From contig NZ_CP037858.1 in assembly GCF_006974125.1 (NCBI RefSeq), positions 2,232,001 to 2,296,000 on the forward strand: a stretch of 64,000 bases of DNA. Reading direction: 5' to 3'. Of the stretch, positions 25,431 through 34,335 are shown piece by piece. The translations under genes were made by a program, and so were the position numbers. Positions within the stretch are counted from its first letter, which is position 1. Each line of letters opens with the position of its first letter. Below the pieces are notes generated by a model. It made no database searches and was not told where the DNA came from. It saw only the letters and a program-made list of their open reading frames with translations. The DNA is from Stenotrophomonas maltophilia. Its GTDB lineage: Bacteria > Pseudomonadota > Gammaproteobacteria > Xanthomonadales > Xanthomonadaceae.

Positions 25431-27275
25431 TCAGTTTGATCTTTCCAGAATTCTTGCCGGGCGCGCCAGCGAGTCGAATGACTGGACCTCCCAGACGAAT
25501 TCGCCACCATCCTGGCGTGTCGTGACTTTCCTCAGTGGAATGAAGTTCTCCAATGGCCATGCCTGGAAGCCCCTCCCAACCTGCTTCACGCGGATACCAG
25601 GCCGCTGCGGATACCCCGCCGCGACGGTCTGATACTCACGGATAGTCTGCCCCGCAGAAGACGTTTCCCTTGAGTTCAAGAACGGAAGGTACACATCAAG
25701 AATGTCAGTCGATGGCTCGACATCGAACTTCGCACCAAAATCCTCTCTCAATATCTTGCCCTCAAGGCCATCACGGCCCGAAGCCCCTGTGAACGTGAGT
25801 TTCCACTGCCCCTGCGGATCGCGCGCGGCCATGACGTTCACGGGTCCAGCGTAGGATCCGCCGAAACGTGCCGCAACCTGATCCGCGGGAAGTCCCGTTC
25901 GGTAGAGGTACGTCCAGCTCTGCGCAGGCAAACCCGGTCCGGACAGGGTCTTCTTCCTGAGCGACTGCGACGTCAGGTGACATGGGTCCCAATACTCGTA
26001 GACCGGCGGTGCCATCCAGCAGATATCAGCAACGGTGTTCTCCCTTATGCCGTCCATGTTGACGAAGACGAATTCACCTTTCGCCCCGGACGGCGACACC
26101 ATGCGCGCAGAGTATCCGCGCCGCCCACCAGAGAAGATGTTGTCGCAGTAGTAGTTAAACCCCTGTGGTGAATCATCCGTTACATAGGTCAGGCACATCT
26201 TCCGGATGTCCTCCATGTCAAACGACCAGGCGGATCCATCCGGGAATCCCGCAGAAGCAAGGGATCCCAGTGGGTTCTCATTCGACGCCGGCCGGTAGTT
26301 GTAGCTCCACCTCCGTACCCCGCCATCCACATTCGTCGAGATTGCCGAGATCCGGTCCTTCCCGTCATATGCAAATGAGAGGTTTCGTCCATCGCTTGCA
26401 GTAATCGACTGGAGTCGCTTCCCAGACCACGCATAGGTCAGACTGTTCCCATGCCGGTCTTCAATCCGCGTCGGATACATGGACACTTCGTAGCGGAAGA
26501 TCGTCCAACCACCGCTGTCGGATAGATCCCAGTTGTTGTCCACGACAAACCAATCAAACCAGTACTTTGTGCCGTCAGGCGATATCGCGAGGAACGCTTC
26601 TCCCGTAACGCCATTCCGGGTTTGTGACAGGCAACTGATTGCCCAGTTGCTCCGCGTTACAATCGGGTACGAACCACCCGCTGGCGCAAGCTGAAATCCG
26701 GCGTCTCGTTTCAGAAGTTCTTCCCCGCCTCCTGGAGCCGACTCCAGAAAGACACCGGGCCACCACAATCCGGGGTCAACTTGATTCTTCGGGCTCATCA
26801 ATGCACTTGAGAAAGCCGAACATCTTGCGTTGGGGTTCGATCCCTCGACCTGCCACAGCTCATGTTCCTTTCCAGGTTCAAGCCGTGTGTTCGCTTTCAG
26901 CGGTAGGCCGAAGGTCGAGATACGAGGAATGAACATCTCCCAGTCGCCAAAGCGCTGCCAGCCCAATCCCAGCGCGGCATACCTGGAAACATCGAACTTC
27001 CGGACAACCGCGATGTCCGGCCCTGTGCCTTCAAGCCGGATGTCGCTCTGAAGGAAAACGGTACTTCCACTTGAAGGGGAAACGCTCTCTCCAAACACCG
27101 AATCCGCGGTCTGTGCCTGAAGGCCCGAAGCGCCCACGAGCCTCATATGAGCGGGGAACACGCTTGGTTGAAATGACGGATCCCCTGGAAACCTTTGAGC
27201 GTAAGCCGCAACAGGCAGCAGCAGGCAGAGGGCGACAGCACATGCGGCAACATCAACAACCGACTTGAACTTCAT
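25431..27275 (-). CDS. RHS-type secreted protein, N-terminal third of the RHS architecture only
   Basis: 614 residues from ATG 27275. A signal peptide (MKFKSVVDVAACAVAL...AAYAQ) leads to FPGDPSFQPSVFPAHM, then blocks typical of the start of long RHS/YD proteins: DIAVVRKFDVSRYAALG, RFGDWEMFIPRIS, YWFDWFVVDNNWDLSD, YPTRIEDRHGNSLTYAW and ITASDGRNLSFAYDG. It ends VWEVQSFDSLARPARILERS-Asn-stop, the point where a full-length RHS protein would continue into its YD-repeat middle. No core-closing motif (RYYDPxxGRFxxxDP) is present. Codon use is less GC-rich than core genes. Either it is a truncated RHS gene or one subunit of a split shell; see the matching pieces at 31943-32968 and 27721-31527. Confidence 0.75.
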   Translation of the reverse strand: MKFKSVVDVAACAVALCLLLPVAAYAQRFPGDPSFQPSVFPAHMRLVGASGLQAQTADSVFGESVSPSSGSTVFLQSDIRLEGTGPDIAVVRKFDVSRYAALGLGWQRFGDWEMFIPRISTFGLPLKANTRLEPGKEHELWQVEGSNPNARCSAFSSALMSPKNQVDPGLWWPGVFLESAPGGGEELLKRDAGFQLAPAGGSYPIVTRSNWAISCLSQTRNGVTGEAFLAISPDGTKYWFDWFVVDNNWDLSDSGGWTIFRYEVSMYPTRIEDRHGNSLTYAWSGKRLQSITASDGRNLSFAYDGKDRISAISTNVDGGVRRWSYNYRPASNENPLGSLASAGFPDGSAWSFDMEDIRKMCLTYVTDDSPQGFNYYCDNIFSGGRRGYSARMVSPSGAKGEFVFVNMDGIRENTVADICWMAPPVYEYWDPCHLTSQSLRKKTLSGPGLPAQSWTYLYRTGLPADQVAARFGGSYAGPVNVMAARDPQGQWKLTFTGASGRDGLEGKILREDFGAKFDVEPSTDILDVYLPFLNSRETSSAGQTIREYQTVAAGYPQRPGIRVKQVGRGFQAWPLENFIPLRKVTTRQDGGEFVWEVQSFDSLARPARILERSN

Positions 27276-27496
27276 CAGTGAAGCACCAGATTTTCCATGA
27301 GAAGCGAAAGCTTCGGGAAGCCAATCCAGCCGCAGAGATGCGGCTGCAGATCGCCATCGACATGATCAGGCAGCACTAGCGCTCTGCTCATGTATCGCCA
27401 GGCTCAGATGCATCGAAGCGGCCCGATCGGCTCAACGCGCGGCGAACTCATCCGATGAAATAGCCCACCGACTCAATCCCTACATGTATCTATTAT

Positions 27497-27724
27497 CTAT
27501 GCTTGGGACTTTGAAGCCCTGTATCGCCGGAAGATCCGTATGACAACCAGCAACAAAACCACCGTCGCGATGACATGCAGGATGGTATACGGGCGTCCTG
27601 ATACCATGGCACCTACCGTTTGATACAAGGCAAACAGAAAAAGGAGGCCCCAACAGACCAAGCTTACAAGATTGGCCACCGGGCCATTGAAATAGTTACG
27701 ACCGTTCACCAAAGACAACCTCAC
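27497..27724 (-). CDS. Small two-helix membrane protein, candidate immunity protein
   Basis: 75 residues from GTG 27724; the GTGA overlaps the RHS stop codon (27721-27723), so translation is coupled to the RHS gene. Two hydrophobic helices, VANLVSLVCWGLLFLFALY and TILHVIATVVLLLVVIRIF, are joined by a short polar loop, and the C-terminus is basic (RRYRASKSQA). A small gene directly after and overlapping an RHS toxin gene is the classic immunity position, and an inner-membrane protein would suit a toxin acting on the membrane. No family match is recognised. Its lower GC fits an exchangeable toxin-immunity cassette. Confidence 0.6.
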   Translation of the reverse strand: MRLSLVNGRNYFNGPVANLVSLVCWGLLFLFALYQTVGAMVSGRPYTILHVIATVVLLLVVIRIFRRYRASKSQA

Positions 27725-30700
27725 TTGGTCTTTTCCTGACTATCCTTGAATGGATCGGAGAATTTCTCCACAAGCGGCTTTACCGCTTCGGTGAACCCTT
27801 TGACCGTTCCATCAATATTACTTAGAGCCTTTGCGGCACCATGGAACGTCACAACTGTTCCAACCGCCTTTCCTGCCTTTGCGCCATCCTCGCCGCCGAA
27901 GAAACCGCCAGCTTGCTCAAGAGAGGAAGGCCGCTCTCTTCCATCCAAGGCGCTCAGTACCCCGCGCAAACCATCGACAACCTGCACGCCATCCTTCAGT
28001 CCCCCCACGGCAAAGGCCACATCCAGTACGGGACCATCCATCGGGCTGGAAATACCTACGAGGGCACCCATAGCATAACCTGAGGCTCCGATACTTCCAT
28101 AGACAAGATCCGCCCCGCCGAAGACACCAGCCGTCAGTCGCTCGGACCTGCTCATGGTTACGGGCGTTTCCTTCACATAGATCCCCGTCAGAATCTTCTC
28201 GTCGATGACGTTGTAATGATCCCTGGACTGCCGGCCATCGGGGTCGGTGAAGTTGTAGGGGCTGTTGTCCGCATACCGATAGCGGTTGAACGCGCCCACG
28301 GGACTGCTGTACGCGGTCAATGGATCCACCGAAAGGAACCGCCCGATCTGCGGATCGTAGTAGCGCTGCTGCATGTACACGAGCCCGGACGCGGCATCGG
28401 AGACATGGCCGGTGTATCCCACGCCATCGACAGCCTTGCCGATGGACTGGCCATAGGGCTCGTACTGTGTCCGCTCGGTCACCTGCCCTGCCGCATTGCT
28501 GGTTGCCACCGGGCTTCCCAGCGAATCCACGTGCTGATAGGTGACCACGCCACCCTGGCGCTTGGCCAGCAGTCGGCTGCCCAGCATGATGAACTCCGCC
28601 GCGCCTCCGTCACGTCGCTGCTCATACAACAGCTGTCCACCCTGCCCATAGAACGAGCGCAGCCGATCACCGCTACCATCGGAGGTCACCGTCCGACGGC
28701 CGGCGGCATCGTACTGGTAGCTTTCCAGACCCTGGATGGTGCGCAAGCGGTTGCCGAGATCGAACTCGTGGACCCGACCATTCTTGCTGCGCAGATTGCC
28801 CTGGGCGTCATAGGACAGCCCGATGATCGTCGCGCCATCCGCATTGAGGATGTTGGCAAGGCGATTGCGCTCGTCGTACCAGTAGCGGTAGTCCTTGACG
28901 CCGCCCAGTGAGGCGGACAGCAGGTTGTCGCGCGCGTCGTAACTGTAGCGATGCCAGTGATCACCGCCGAAGCTGGCCGAACCGGCAGCAACCAACCGCT
29001 GGCCAGCATCGTACTGCAACGTGCGATCGAAGCCGGCACCTTGCTGCAGATCTGCAATCCCCGTGACGTTGCCGATCGCGTCGTAGCTGTAGCGATAGGA
29101 CATGGCGCCCGCGTCGGTCTGCTGATACGGAAGTTGCCGCGCGTTCAACTGCGTCGCATGGACAATACCGTTGCCATAGCTGAAGGACTGCACCGACCCG
29201 GTCGGGTGGTAGCGCACACCGGAGGCGTAACTGACACCGCCCGCGGAGACACTTAGCGGCTGCCCCTGGGCATTGTTGGCGTAGCTGACTGTCAGACCGC
29301 CCGGATAGACCACGCTGGCCAGCGCGCCCTGCGCGTCGTAACCGTAACCCATCGACCAGGTTGGGCGACCGGTGCTGGCCGCGCTTTCGCCCACCAACAG
29401 GTTGCGCTTGTTGTACTGGAAGGAGTTGACGGTGGTCTGCCTGCCCTGGTCGTTCCAGGTGGTGACGCTCTGTACTTCGCCACTGTTGCGATAGCTCAAG
29501 TCCTGGTCGCCGTTGCGATCAGGGAAGCGTATCCGCACAACACGATTGAGTGCGTCGTAGGCACGATCCACACGGCGCCCCGATGCCGAGGCCTCGGCGC
29601 GGTTGCAGGCACCGGTGTCGGTCAGATCAAGCCCGGACGCCGTCCACGCAATGTTACCCGCGGCATCGTAGTCCACCACGGTAGCGCCAGTTTCCGGCTC
29701 GATGGTCTTGCACAGCCGCTGGTTGCCATCGTAGACATAGGTCCGCGTAACCGCACGGGGCGACTGCCCGCGGACGACCGACACCGTATGCGTATTCGAT
29801 GTCGCGGTCGCGCCGCGTCGATCAGTGGCCACCGCATGGAATCTGTAGCTCCCTGCACCCAGGCCGGAAACCGTGAACTCGTAGGGTGCGGCGCCAACCA
29901 CTGCGACCTGATTCCCATCGCGATAGAAAGCGACCTGCGCCACGGCATCGTCCGGATCGCTGGCGTTGGCAACCAGCCGGATCTCTCCCGGACTCTCCAC
30001 CTGCACGTTGCCAGGTGATACCAGCGAGATCGTCGGTGGGCTGTTGACCGGCACGCTGAAGGTACCGCCGTTTGCCAGCACATTGTTGCCGCCGCCGACC
30101 GGCGATATGCCATGCAGATAGATCTTCTTGCCACCGTGATCGCGCACCATTGCGTCGGTGATCGGAATGCTGAAGCGGTACGCGCCACCACCACCCTTGC
30201 ATTGATTGTTGATGGCAGGCTCGCTACCCAGGTTTGCGGTGGCGATGCCATAGCCCACACCCGTTCCATACGGACCTCCAAGATAGAGGTGAACCGGAAT
30301 CGAACCGTTGAAGTGCGTTGCGCATGCCCAACCAAAGATGGCACCGTTGGCCACGCCGGTGTCTCCAATCACGCGTGAACCATAGATCGTCCGGGCTGGC
30401 GTGGTGGTCACCGCGCCGCGGGTATCGCGGGCCTGCACCTGGAGCGTGTGCGGCCCCTCGGGAATATCGCTGTAGGTCCATTGATAGGGTGCACCACTGG
30501 TTGCCCGGGCATTGCCGTCGACCAGGAATGTCACCTGCGATACGCCGTCATCGGGATCGGACGCATTGGCCGAGATCAGCGTGGACCCACCCTCCGCCAC
30601 CACGGCACCGGCCGCAGGCGCAGTGAACGCGACCGACGGAGGCGCGTTGTAGGGAATTCGGAAATTGCCCGAACCACCTATGGTCAGGTTGGGCGCGCCC

Positions 30701-31527
30701 ACCGGCGAGATGCCATGGATGTAGATGGGCTTGTTGGCATGGCTGACCGTCCAGTCCCCCTGGATCGGAATATAGAAACGATAGGCGCCGCCCGCTGCTC
30801 CGCAGGCGGTGGCGACGCCAGGTTCGCTCACGCTGCCGGCGCGGTAACCACCCACCATGACCGCACCGTTGGCACCCGCAGCGCCGCCCAGGTACACATG
30901 GACGTCGATCGGATCATTGATGCCGCTGGAGCAGGCCCAGCCGGTGATCTGCCCGTTGGTGATGCCATCGATATTGCCGCGGATGGTCGATCCGACGACG
31001 TTGACCTGCACGTTGCTGGAGCTTGGGCCAAACCAGGTCACCCCGTCCTGCACCATACGCCACTGGAAGTTGTAGCGGCCCGCATTCCGCGGTGCAGTGA
31101 CCGTGAAATTGTAGGTGGCGGTCTGCCCTTCGCCGACGCTGCCCGGGGTAGGAACACGGTGCAGGCCCCATGTCCAGTTGTCGCCCGGGTTCTGCGAGCC
31201 CAGATTGACGTTCTGCGCCGCCGTCCACACCAGCGTACCGGTGTTGCGCATGGATACGCTGACGTTGTAACGCTGGCCCACCACCATCGTCGTGGGAACG
31301 CTCTGACCGGCAAAGATCGACGCGTGATATTCGGGTTCGGGAGGAAGCTCCGGGAACTCCGGGCAGAATGCCCGCAGCGACGACGAAGTAGCCGCGGCCG
31401 CAGACCTCAGCATGCGAGGCTCTTCGCAGAAAGGGGCGGCCTTGGCAGTGGAAGCTACAGCAAAACCAAGAAGCAGACCGAGCGCAGGCAACGCCCGCAC
31501 CACAGCAACGACAACGTACTTCAACAT
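27721..31527 (-). CDS. RHS polymorphic-toxin-like protein with Ig-like modules, YD-repeat core and variable C-terminal tip
   Basis: 1268 residues from ATG 31527 (AGGA nine bases upstream; ATG 31536 lies too close to it). Order: signal peptide (VVVAVVRALPALGLLLGF...STAKA); an NBR1-type Ig-like domain (about 60-170); two copies of a roughly 100-residue unit (about 180-285 and 390-490, each with a GWAC motif and IYxHGISPVG), each followed by a bacterial Ig domain (PPSVAFTAPAAG, PPTISLVSPG); YD repeats from VTRTYVYDGNQRLCK (about 590); and RHS core RYYDPQIGRFLSVDPLTAYS closing at DPDGR (1095-1099). The last about 169 residues are a Gly/Ala-rich, partly hydrophobic tip (GGADLVYGSIGASGYAMGAL) of unknown activity. 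The YD part starts where the usual RHS middle ends, so the first two thirds of a normal shell are replaced by Ig modules. No PAAR or VgrG domain is seen. Confidence 0.85.
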   Translation of the reverse strand: MLKYVVVAVVRALPALGLLLGFAVASTAKAAPFCEEPRMLRSAAAATSSSLRAFCPEFPELPPEPEYHASIFAGQSVPTTMVVGQRYNVSVSMRNTGTLVWTAAQNVNLGSQNPGDNWTWGLHRVPTPGSVGEGQTATYNFTVTAPRNAGRYNFQWRMVQDGVTWFGPSSSNVQVNVVGSTIRGNIDGITNGQITGWACSSGINDPIDVHVYLGGAAGANGAVMVGGYRAGSVSEPGVATACGAAGGAYRFYIPIQGDWTVSHANKPIYIHGISPVGAPNLTIGGSGNFRIPYNAPPSVAFTAPAAGAVVAEGGSTLISANASDPDDGVSQVTFLVDGNARATSGAPYQWTYSDIPEGPHTLQVQARDTRGAVTTTPARTIYGSRVIGDTGVANGAIFGWACATHFNGSIPVHLYLGGPYGTGVGYGIATANLGSEPAINNQCKGGGGAYRFSIPITDAMVRDHGGKKIYLHGISPVGGGNNVLANGGTFSVPVNSPPTISLVSPGNVQVESPGEIRLVANASDPDDAVAQVAFYRDGNQVAVVGAAPYEFTVSGLGAGSYRFHAVATDRRGATATSNTHTVSVVRGQSPRAVTRTYVYDGNQRLCKTIEPETGATVVDYDAAGNIAWTASGLDLTDTGACNRAEASASGRRVDRAYDALNRVVRIRFPDRNGDQDLSYRNSGEVQSVTTWNDQGRQTTVNSFQYNKRNLLVGESAASTGRPTWSMGYGYDAQGALASVVYPGGLTVSYANNAQGQPLSVSAGGVSYASGVRYHPTGSVQSFSYGNGIVHATQLNARQLPYQQTDAGAMSYRYSYDAIGNVTGIADLQQGAGFDRTLQYDAGQRLVAAGSASFGGDHWHRYSYDARDNLLSASLGGVKDYRYWYDERNRLANILNADGATIIGLSYDAQGNLRSKNGRVHEFDLGNRLRTIQGLESYQYDAAGRRTVTSDGSGDRLRSFYGQGGQLLYEQRRDGGAAEFIMLGSRLLAKRQGGVVTYQHVDSLGSPVATSNAAGQVTERTQYEPYGQSIGKAVDGVGYTGHVSDAASGLVYMQQRYYDPQIGRFLSVDPLTAYSSPVGAFNRYRYADNSPYNFTDPDGRQSRDHYNVIDEKILTGIYVKETPVTMSRSERLTAGVFGGADLVYGSIGASGYAMGALVGISSPMDGPVLDVAFAVGGLKDGVQVVDGLRGVLSALDGRERPSSLEQAGGFFGGEDGAKAGKAVGTVVTFHGAAKALSNIDGTVKGFTEAVKPLVEKFSDPFKDSQEKTK

Positions 31528-31942
31528 GCGAAGCATTCCTTGAATCGCAGTTTCACCCGCCTCCCGCGCGCTGCGCCGTTGGCCCCCTTGTGCGCGTATC
31601 GGCGTGGACGGAACCGGAGTCGACCCTGACCTTGTTCCCCAGGCAGGATCCGCAGCCACATCGCGGCATCGGTCGTCGATCACGAAAGATCGCAACGCGC
31701 TGTATATCACATCGGTCAGGCCCGCCGCACGAGCGCAGAGCATCGCCCTGCCGGTTGCGTTGCCATCTTCCGCGCAGCCATTGCCTGCTGTAGGCTGCTG
31801 CGGCCAACGGAGGAGCAGCCTGCAACGCAGGTCGCGAGACGCACTCCAGTCATTGCAGAAACGGGGGCATGCCAACCGGCCCAGCGCGCGCCGTGGAGGT
31901 TGGTATGTGCAGGCAGGAAGATGGGCTCACGAGGAAGTGGGA
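31528..31942. other. Divergent intergenic region inside the RHS island
   Basis: 415 bases between the divergent RHS genes. Frames crossing it lack ribosome sites and protein-like composition. An inverted repeat AGGCTGCT (31792-31799) / AGCAGCCT (31814-31821) is present. An AT-rich TGTATATC at 31701-31708 could hold a minus-strand -10 box, but no good -35 accompanies it. Confidence 0.45.
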
Positions 31943-32968
31943 ATGCATAATCGATCGTCACGTCGCCGGAAGCTCGTGCTTCTTCTGGCATGCATCACCG
32001 GGCCGGCAGTGGCCCAGCAGTACTCGCGTACCGAGCAGGTCACCTATCACGACAACACCAGCGCATGGGTGCTGGGCCAGGTTGCCACGCGCACCATCAA
32101 TGGCGTCGTCGCCGAGTCGACCACCTACGACGCAGCCACGGCCCTTCCGGCAACGCGCAGCGAGTTTGGCATCCTCAAGACCAGGCTTTCCTACAACGGT
32201 GATGGCACGCTGGCCAGCAGCGCCGACGGTGCAGGCAACACCACGCGCTATGGAAACTGGAAGCGCGGCATACCGCAGTCGATCACACGCCCCGACGGTA
32301 CCACCCAGATCGCCGCAGTCAGCGACCAGGGCTGGATCACGCAGATTACCGACGAAAACGGCAGCATCACCACCTACGGCTACGACAGCATGGGCCGGAT
32401 CAACCGGGTTACGCCTCCGGCTGGCGATACGGTCAACTGGACTCCGACGACCCGGATCTTCGAGTCCGTCAGTGGCGAAGAGCATGGTATTGCAGCAGGC
32501 CATTGGCGGCAGACTGAAACCACCGGCAATGCAGTCACTGTGACCTACTATGACGCCCTGTGGCGACCGCTTACCGTTTGGCAGTACGACGCTGCACGTG
32601 TGGCCGAAAGCCAGAAGTACACCCGCTTCGCCTATGACAGCCAGGGCCGTAAAGTATTTGCCTCCTACCCTTCAGCTGCTGCCAACCCAAGTACGGGCGT
32701 GTGGAGCGAGTACGACGCGCTTGGTCGGTTGACGGCGTCCAGCCAGGACAGCGAGCAGGGCCTGCTGATCACTACCACGGCCTATGGGGCCGATGCTTCT
32801 GGAGCGTTCACCCTGGTGACACAACCAGGAGGTCTTCAGACGCGCACGTGGTACCAGATGTTTGCAGAGCCGAACTACGAAGCCCCCGTCAAAGTACGCA
32901 AGGCGGATGGATCCATCACGACCATTGCCCGGGATGTTTTCGGGAAGCCGGTCTCAATCAGCCGCTGA
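31943..32968 (+). CDS. RHS-type secreted protein, middle (YD-repeat) third of the RHS architecture only
   Basis: 341 residues from ATG 31943 with GAGGAAG six bases upstream. A short signal peptide (MHNRSSRRRKLVLLLACITG...AVAQ) leads straight into YD-repeat sequence: SRTEQVTYHDNTSAWVLGQV, ITDENGSITTYGYDSMGRI, TVTYYDALWRPLTVWQYDA and WSEYDALGRLTASSQDSEQG. It ends IARDVFGKPVSISR-stop, the point where standard RHS proteins continue into an ARxYVYDGNQxLCK block; that block opens the YD part of the divergent gene at 27721-31527. Its own ribosome site and signal peptide argue against a simple degraded fragment. Function alone is unclear. Confidence 0.72.
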   Translation: MHNRSSRRRKLVLLLACITGPAVAQQYSRTEQVTYHDNTSAWVLGQVATRTINGVVAESTTYDAATALPATRSEFGILKTRLSYNGDGTLASSADGAGNTTRYGNWKRGIPQSITRPDGTTQIAAVSDQGWITQITDENGSITTYGYDSMGRINRVTPPAGDTVNWTPTTRIFESVSGEEHGIAAGHWRQTETTGNAVTVTYYDALWRPLTVWQYDAARVAESQKYTRFAYDSQGRKVFASYPSAAANPSTGVWSEYDALGRLTASSQDSEQGLLITTTAYGADASGAFTLVTQPGGLQTRTWYQMFAEPNYEAPVKVRKADGSITTIARDVFGKPVSISR

Positions 32969-33016
32969 ACTCAAGCTCCAGGCCGATCCAGGTTCGAGCG
33001 CTCGAGCGGAGGGCCT

Positions 33017-34186
33017 TCACCGCGTCGGCGCAGGCTTCGCATCCACCCGGGTGCGATACACCATGTACGGCGTCTGCCGGCGATCCACGCCACCATTGAA
33101 GCCGGCCTGTCGATGCAGCTGGTTGGCGGTGAAGTACAGATAGCCGTCCGGCCCCATCGACAGCGTATCCGGCCACAGGATGCGCGGGTCGTGCACCACC
33201 GTCGTCCATCGCCCCTGCGCGTCGCGGGCATGGATGGCGTTGTGCTCGTAATCGCTCGCATACAGCCGGCCGTTGGCGTCCATCTCCATGCCATCGGAGG
33301 CGCCCTTGTCGCCCAGGTCGACCACAGCTGCCGCCAGTGCCGCCTCACTCACCTTCGGGTCGCGCAGCAGCGCGGTCGGCACGCTGTACAGATGACGACT
33401 GGACAAGGGCGTGTAGAACAGCGTGCCGCCATCGGGCGACAGGGCGATGCCATCGGCGGCCACGGTAAACGGCGCCGATGAACCATCGGCGTTACGCAGC
33501 CGCATCTGCTGCCCTTCCACGATCGGCACGAAGGCGGCATCGGCCGAGGTGGATACGTGGCCGACCAGTCGCTTGGACGCGACGCCAGTGGCGAGGTCGA
33601 TCACGATGATGCCGCCGATACCGCTCAGCGACGAGTCGGTCACGTAGGCCACGCCCTCGCGGCCAACCCGGAAATCGAAGCGCACATCGTTGACATAGGT
33701 GCGCGCGTCGATGACGTTGGCCGGGAACACCAGCGTCTTGACCACGGTGTTGGTGGCAAGGTCGATCGCCACCAGTTTGGCACCTCCGGCCTGTGGCGCA
33801 GAGAACCCGGGCGCGGCGGTGTCCAGCACCCACAACCGGCCCTGGCCATCGGCCACCACGCTCTGCACGCTGATGAAATGGGCCGCCGGATCGGGACCGT
33901 CCTTGCGGTTGATGCGCGCATCCGGATAGGGAACGGCGCGGCCGTCGCGCCATTCGGCCACGCTGTAGTCCACCTCATCGCCCCAGCGCGGGAAGTTGAC
34001 GAAGATCCGCCCGGTCTCGGACACCGCCACGCTGGTGGGCATGGCACCTTCGAAACGCGCCACCGGTTCGAGGGTGCCGATGCTGCGCTCGCTGGGCAGC
34101 AATGGGGTACCGGCGATCGCCAGCATGGGGGAACTGGCCAGGGCCAGGACGGCAGCCGCCAGGCTGCGGATACGGCAGTTGATCAT
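33017..34186 (-). CDS. Secreted yellow/major-royal-jelly-protein family beta-propeller
   Basis: 389 residues from ATG 34186; upstream in-frame codons would put a long non-signal stretch before the signal peptide MINCRIRSLAAAVLALASS. Family blocks include VAVSETGRIFVNFPRWGD, LWVLDTAAPGF, RTYVNDVRFDFR, AYVTDSSLSGIGGIIVIDLA, ADGIALSPDGGTLFY and SDGMEMDANGRLYASDYE, forming a six-bladed propeller. Bacterial members are often labelled L-dopachrome tautomerase-related or lactonase-like; the activity here is unknown. It converges with the RHS middle-fragment gene with only 48 bases between stops. Confidence 0.8.
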   Translation of the reverse strand: MINCRIRSLAAAVLALASSPMLAIAGTPLLPSERSIGTLEPVARFEGAMPTSVAVSETGRIFVNFPRWGDEVDYSVAEWRDGRAVPYPDARINRKDGPDPAAHFISVQSVVADGQGRLWVLDTAAPGFSAPQAGGAKLVAIDLATNTVVKTLVFPANVIDARTYVNDVRFDFRVGREGVAYVTDSSLSGIGGIIVIDLATGVASKRLVGHVSTSADAAFVPIVEGQQMRLRNADGSSAPFTVAADGIALSPDGGTLFYTPLSSRHLYSVPTALLRDPKVSEAALAAAVVDLGDKGASDGMEMDANGRLYASDYEHNAIHARDAQGRWTTVVHDPRILWPDTLSMGPDGYLYFTANQLHRQAGFNGGVDRRQTPYMVYRTRVDAKPAPTR

Positions 34187-34282
34187 GGTCGCGGTCTCGA
34201 TGCAGGTCCGGGTGCAGCCCCGGCGTGGGTGCATCTTCAGCGGCGCACCTGGCATCGGGTAGACGGTGCAACGGGGAATCAG

Positions 34283-34301
34283 CTTCACTGCAGGAGTGAA
34301 G
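34283..34301. promoter_or_regulatory. Inverted repeat upstream of the yellow-family gene
   Basis: CTTCACT (34283-34289) and AGTGAAG (34295-34301) form a perfect 7-bp inverted repeat with a 5-base centre, about 100 bases upstream of the gene's start. It could be an operator or a hairpin at the end of clcA, whose stop is farther right on the same strand. Confidence 0.3.
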
Positions 34302-34335
34302 ATTGCGACCTGATTGATCCTGTTGATCAAGGTAA

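Noticed and set aside
31604..31942. Longer N-terminal form of the RHS middle-piece gene
   Set aside because: The frame is open upstream, but its sequence is not protein-like and would hide the signal peptide; GAGGAAG before ATG 31943 marks the real start.
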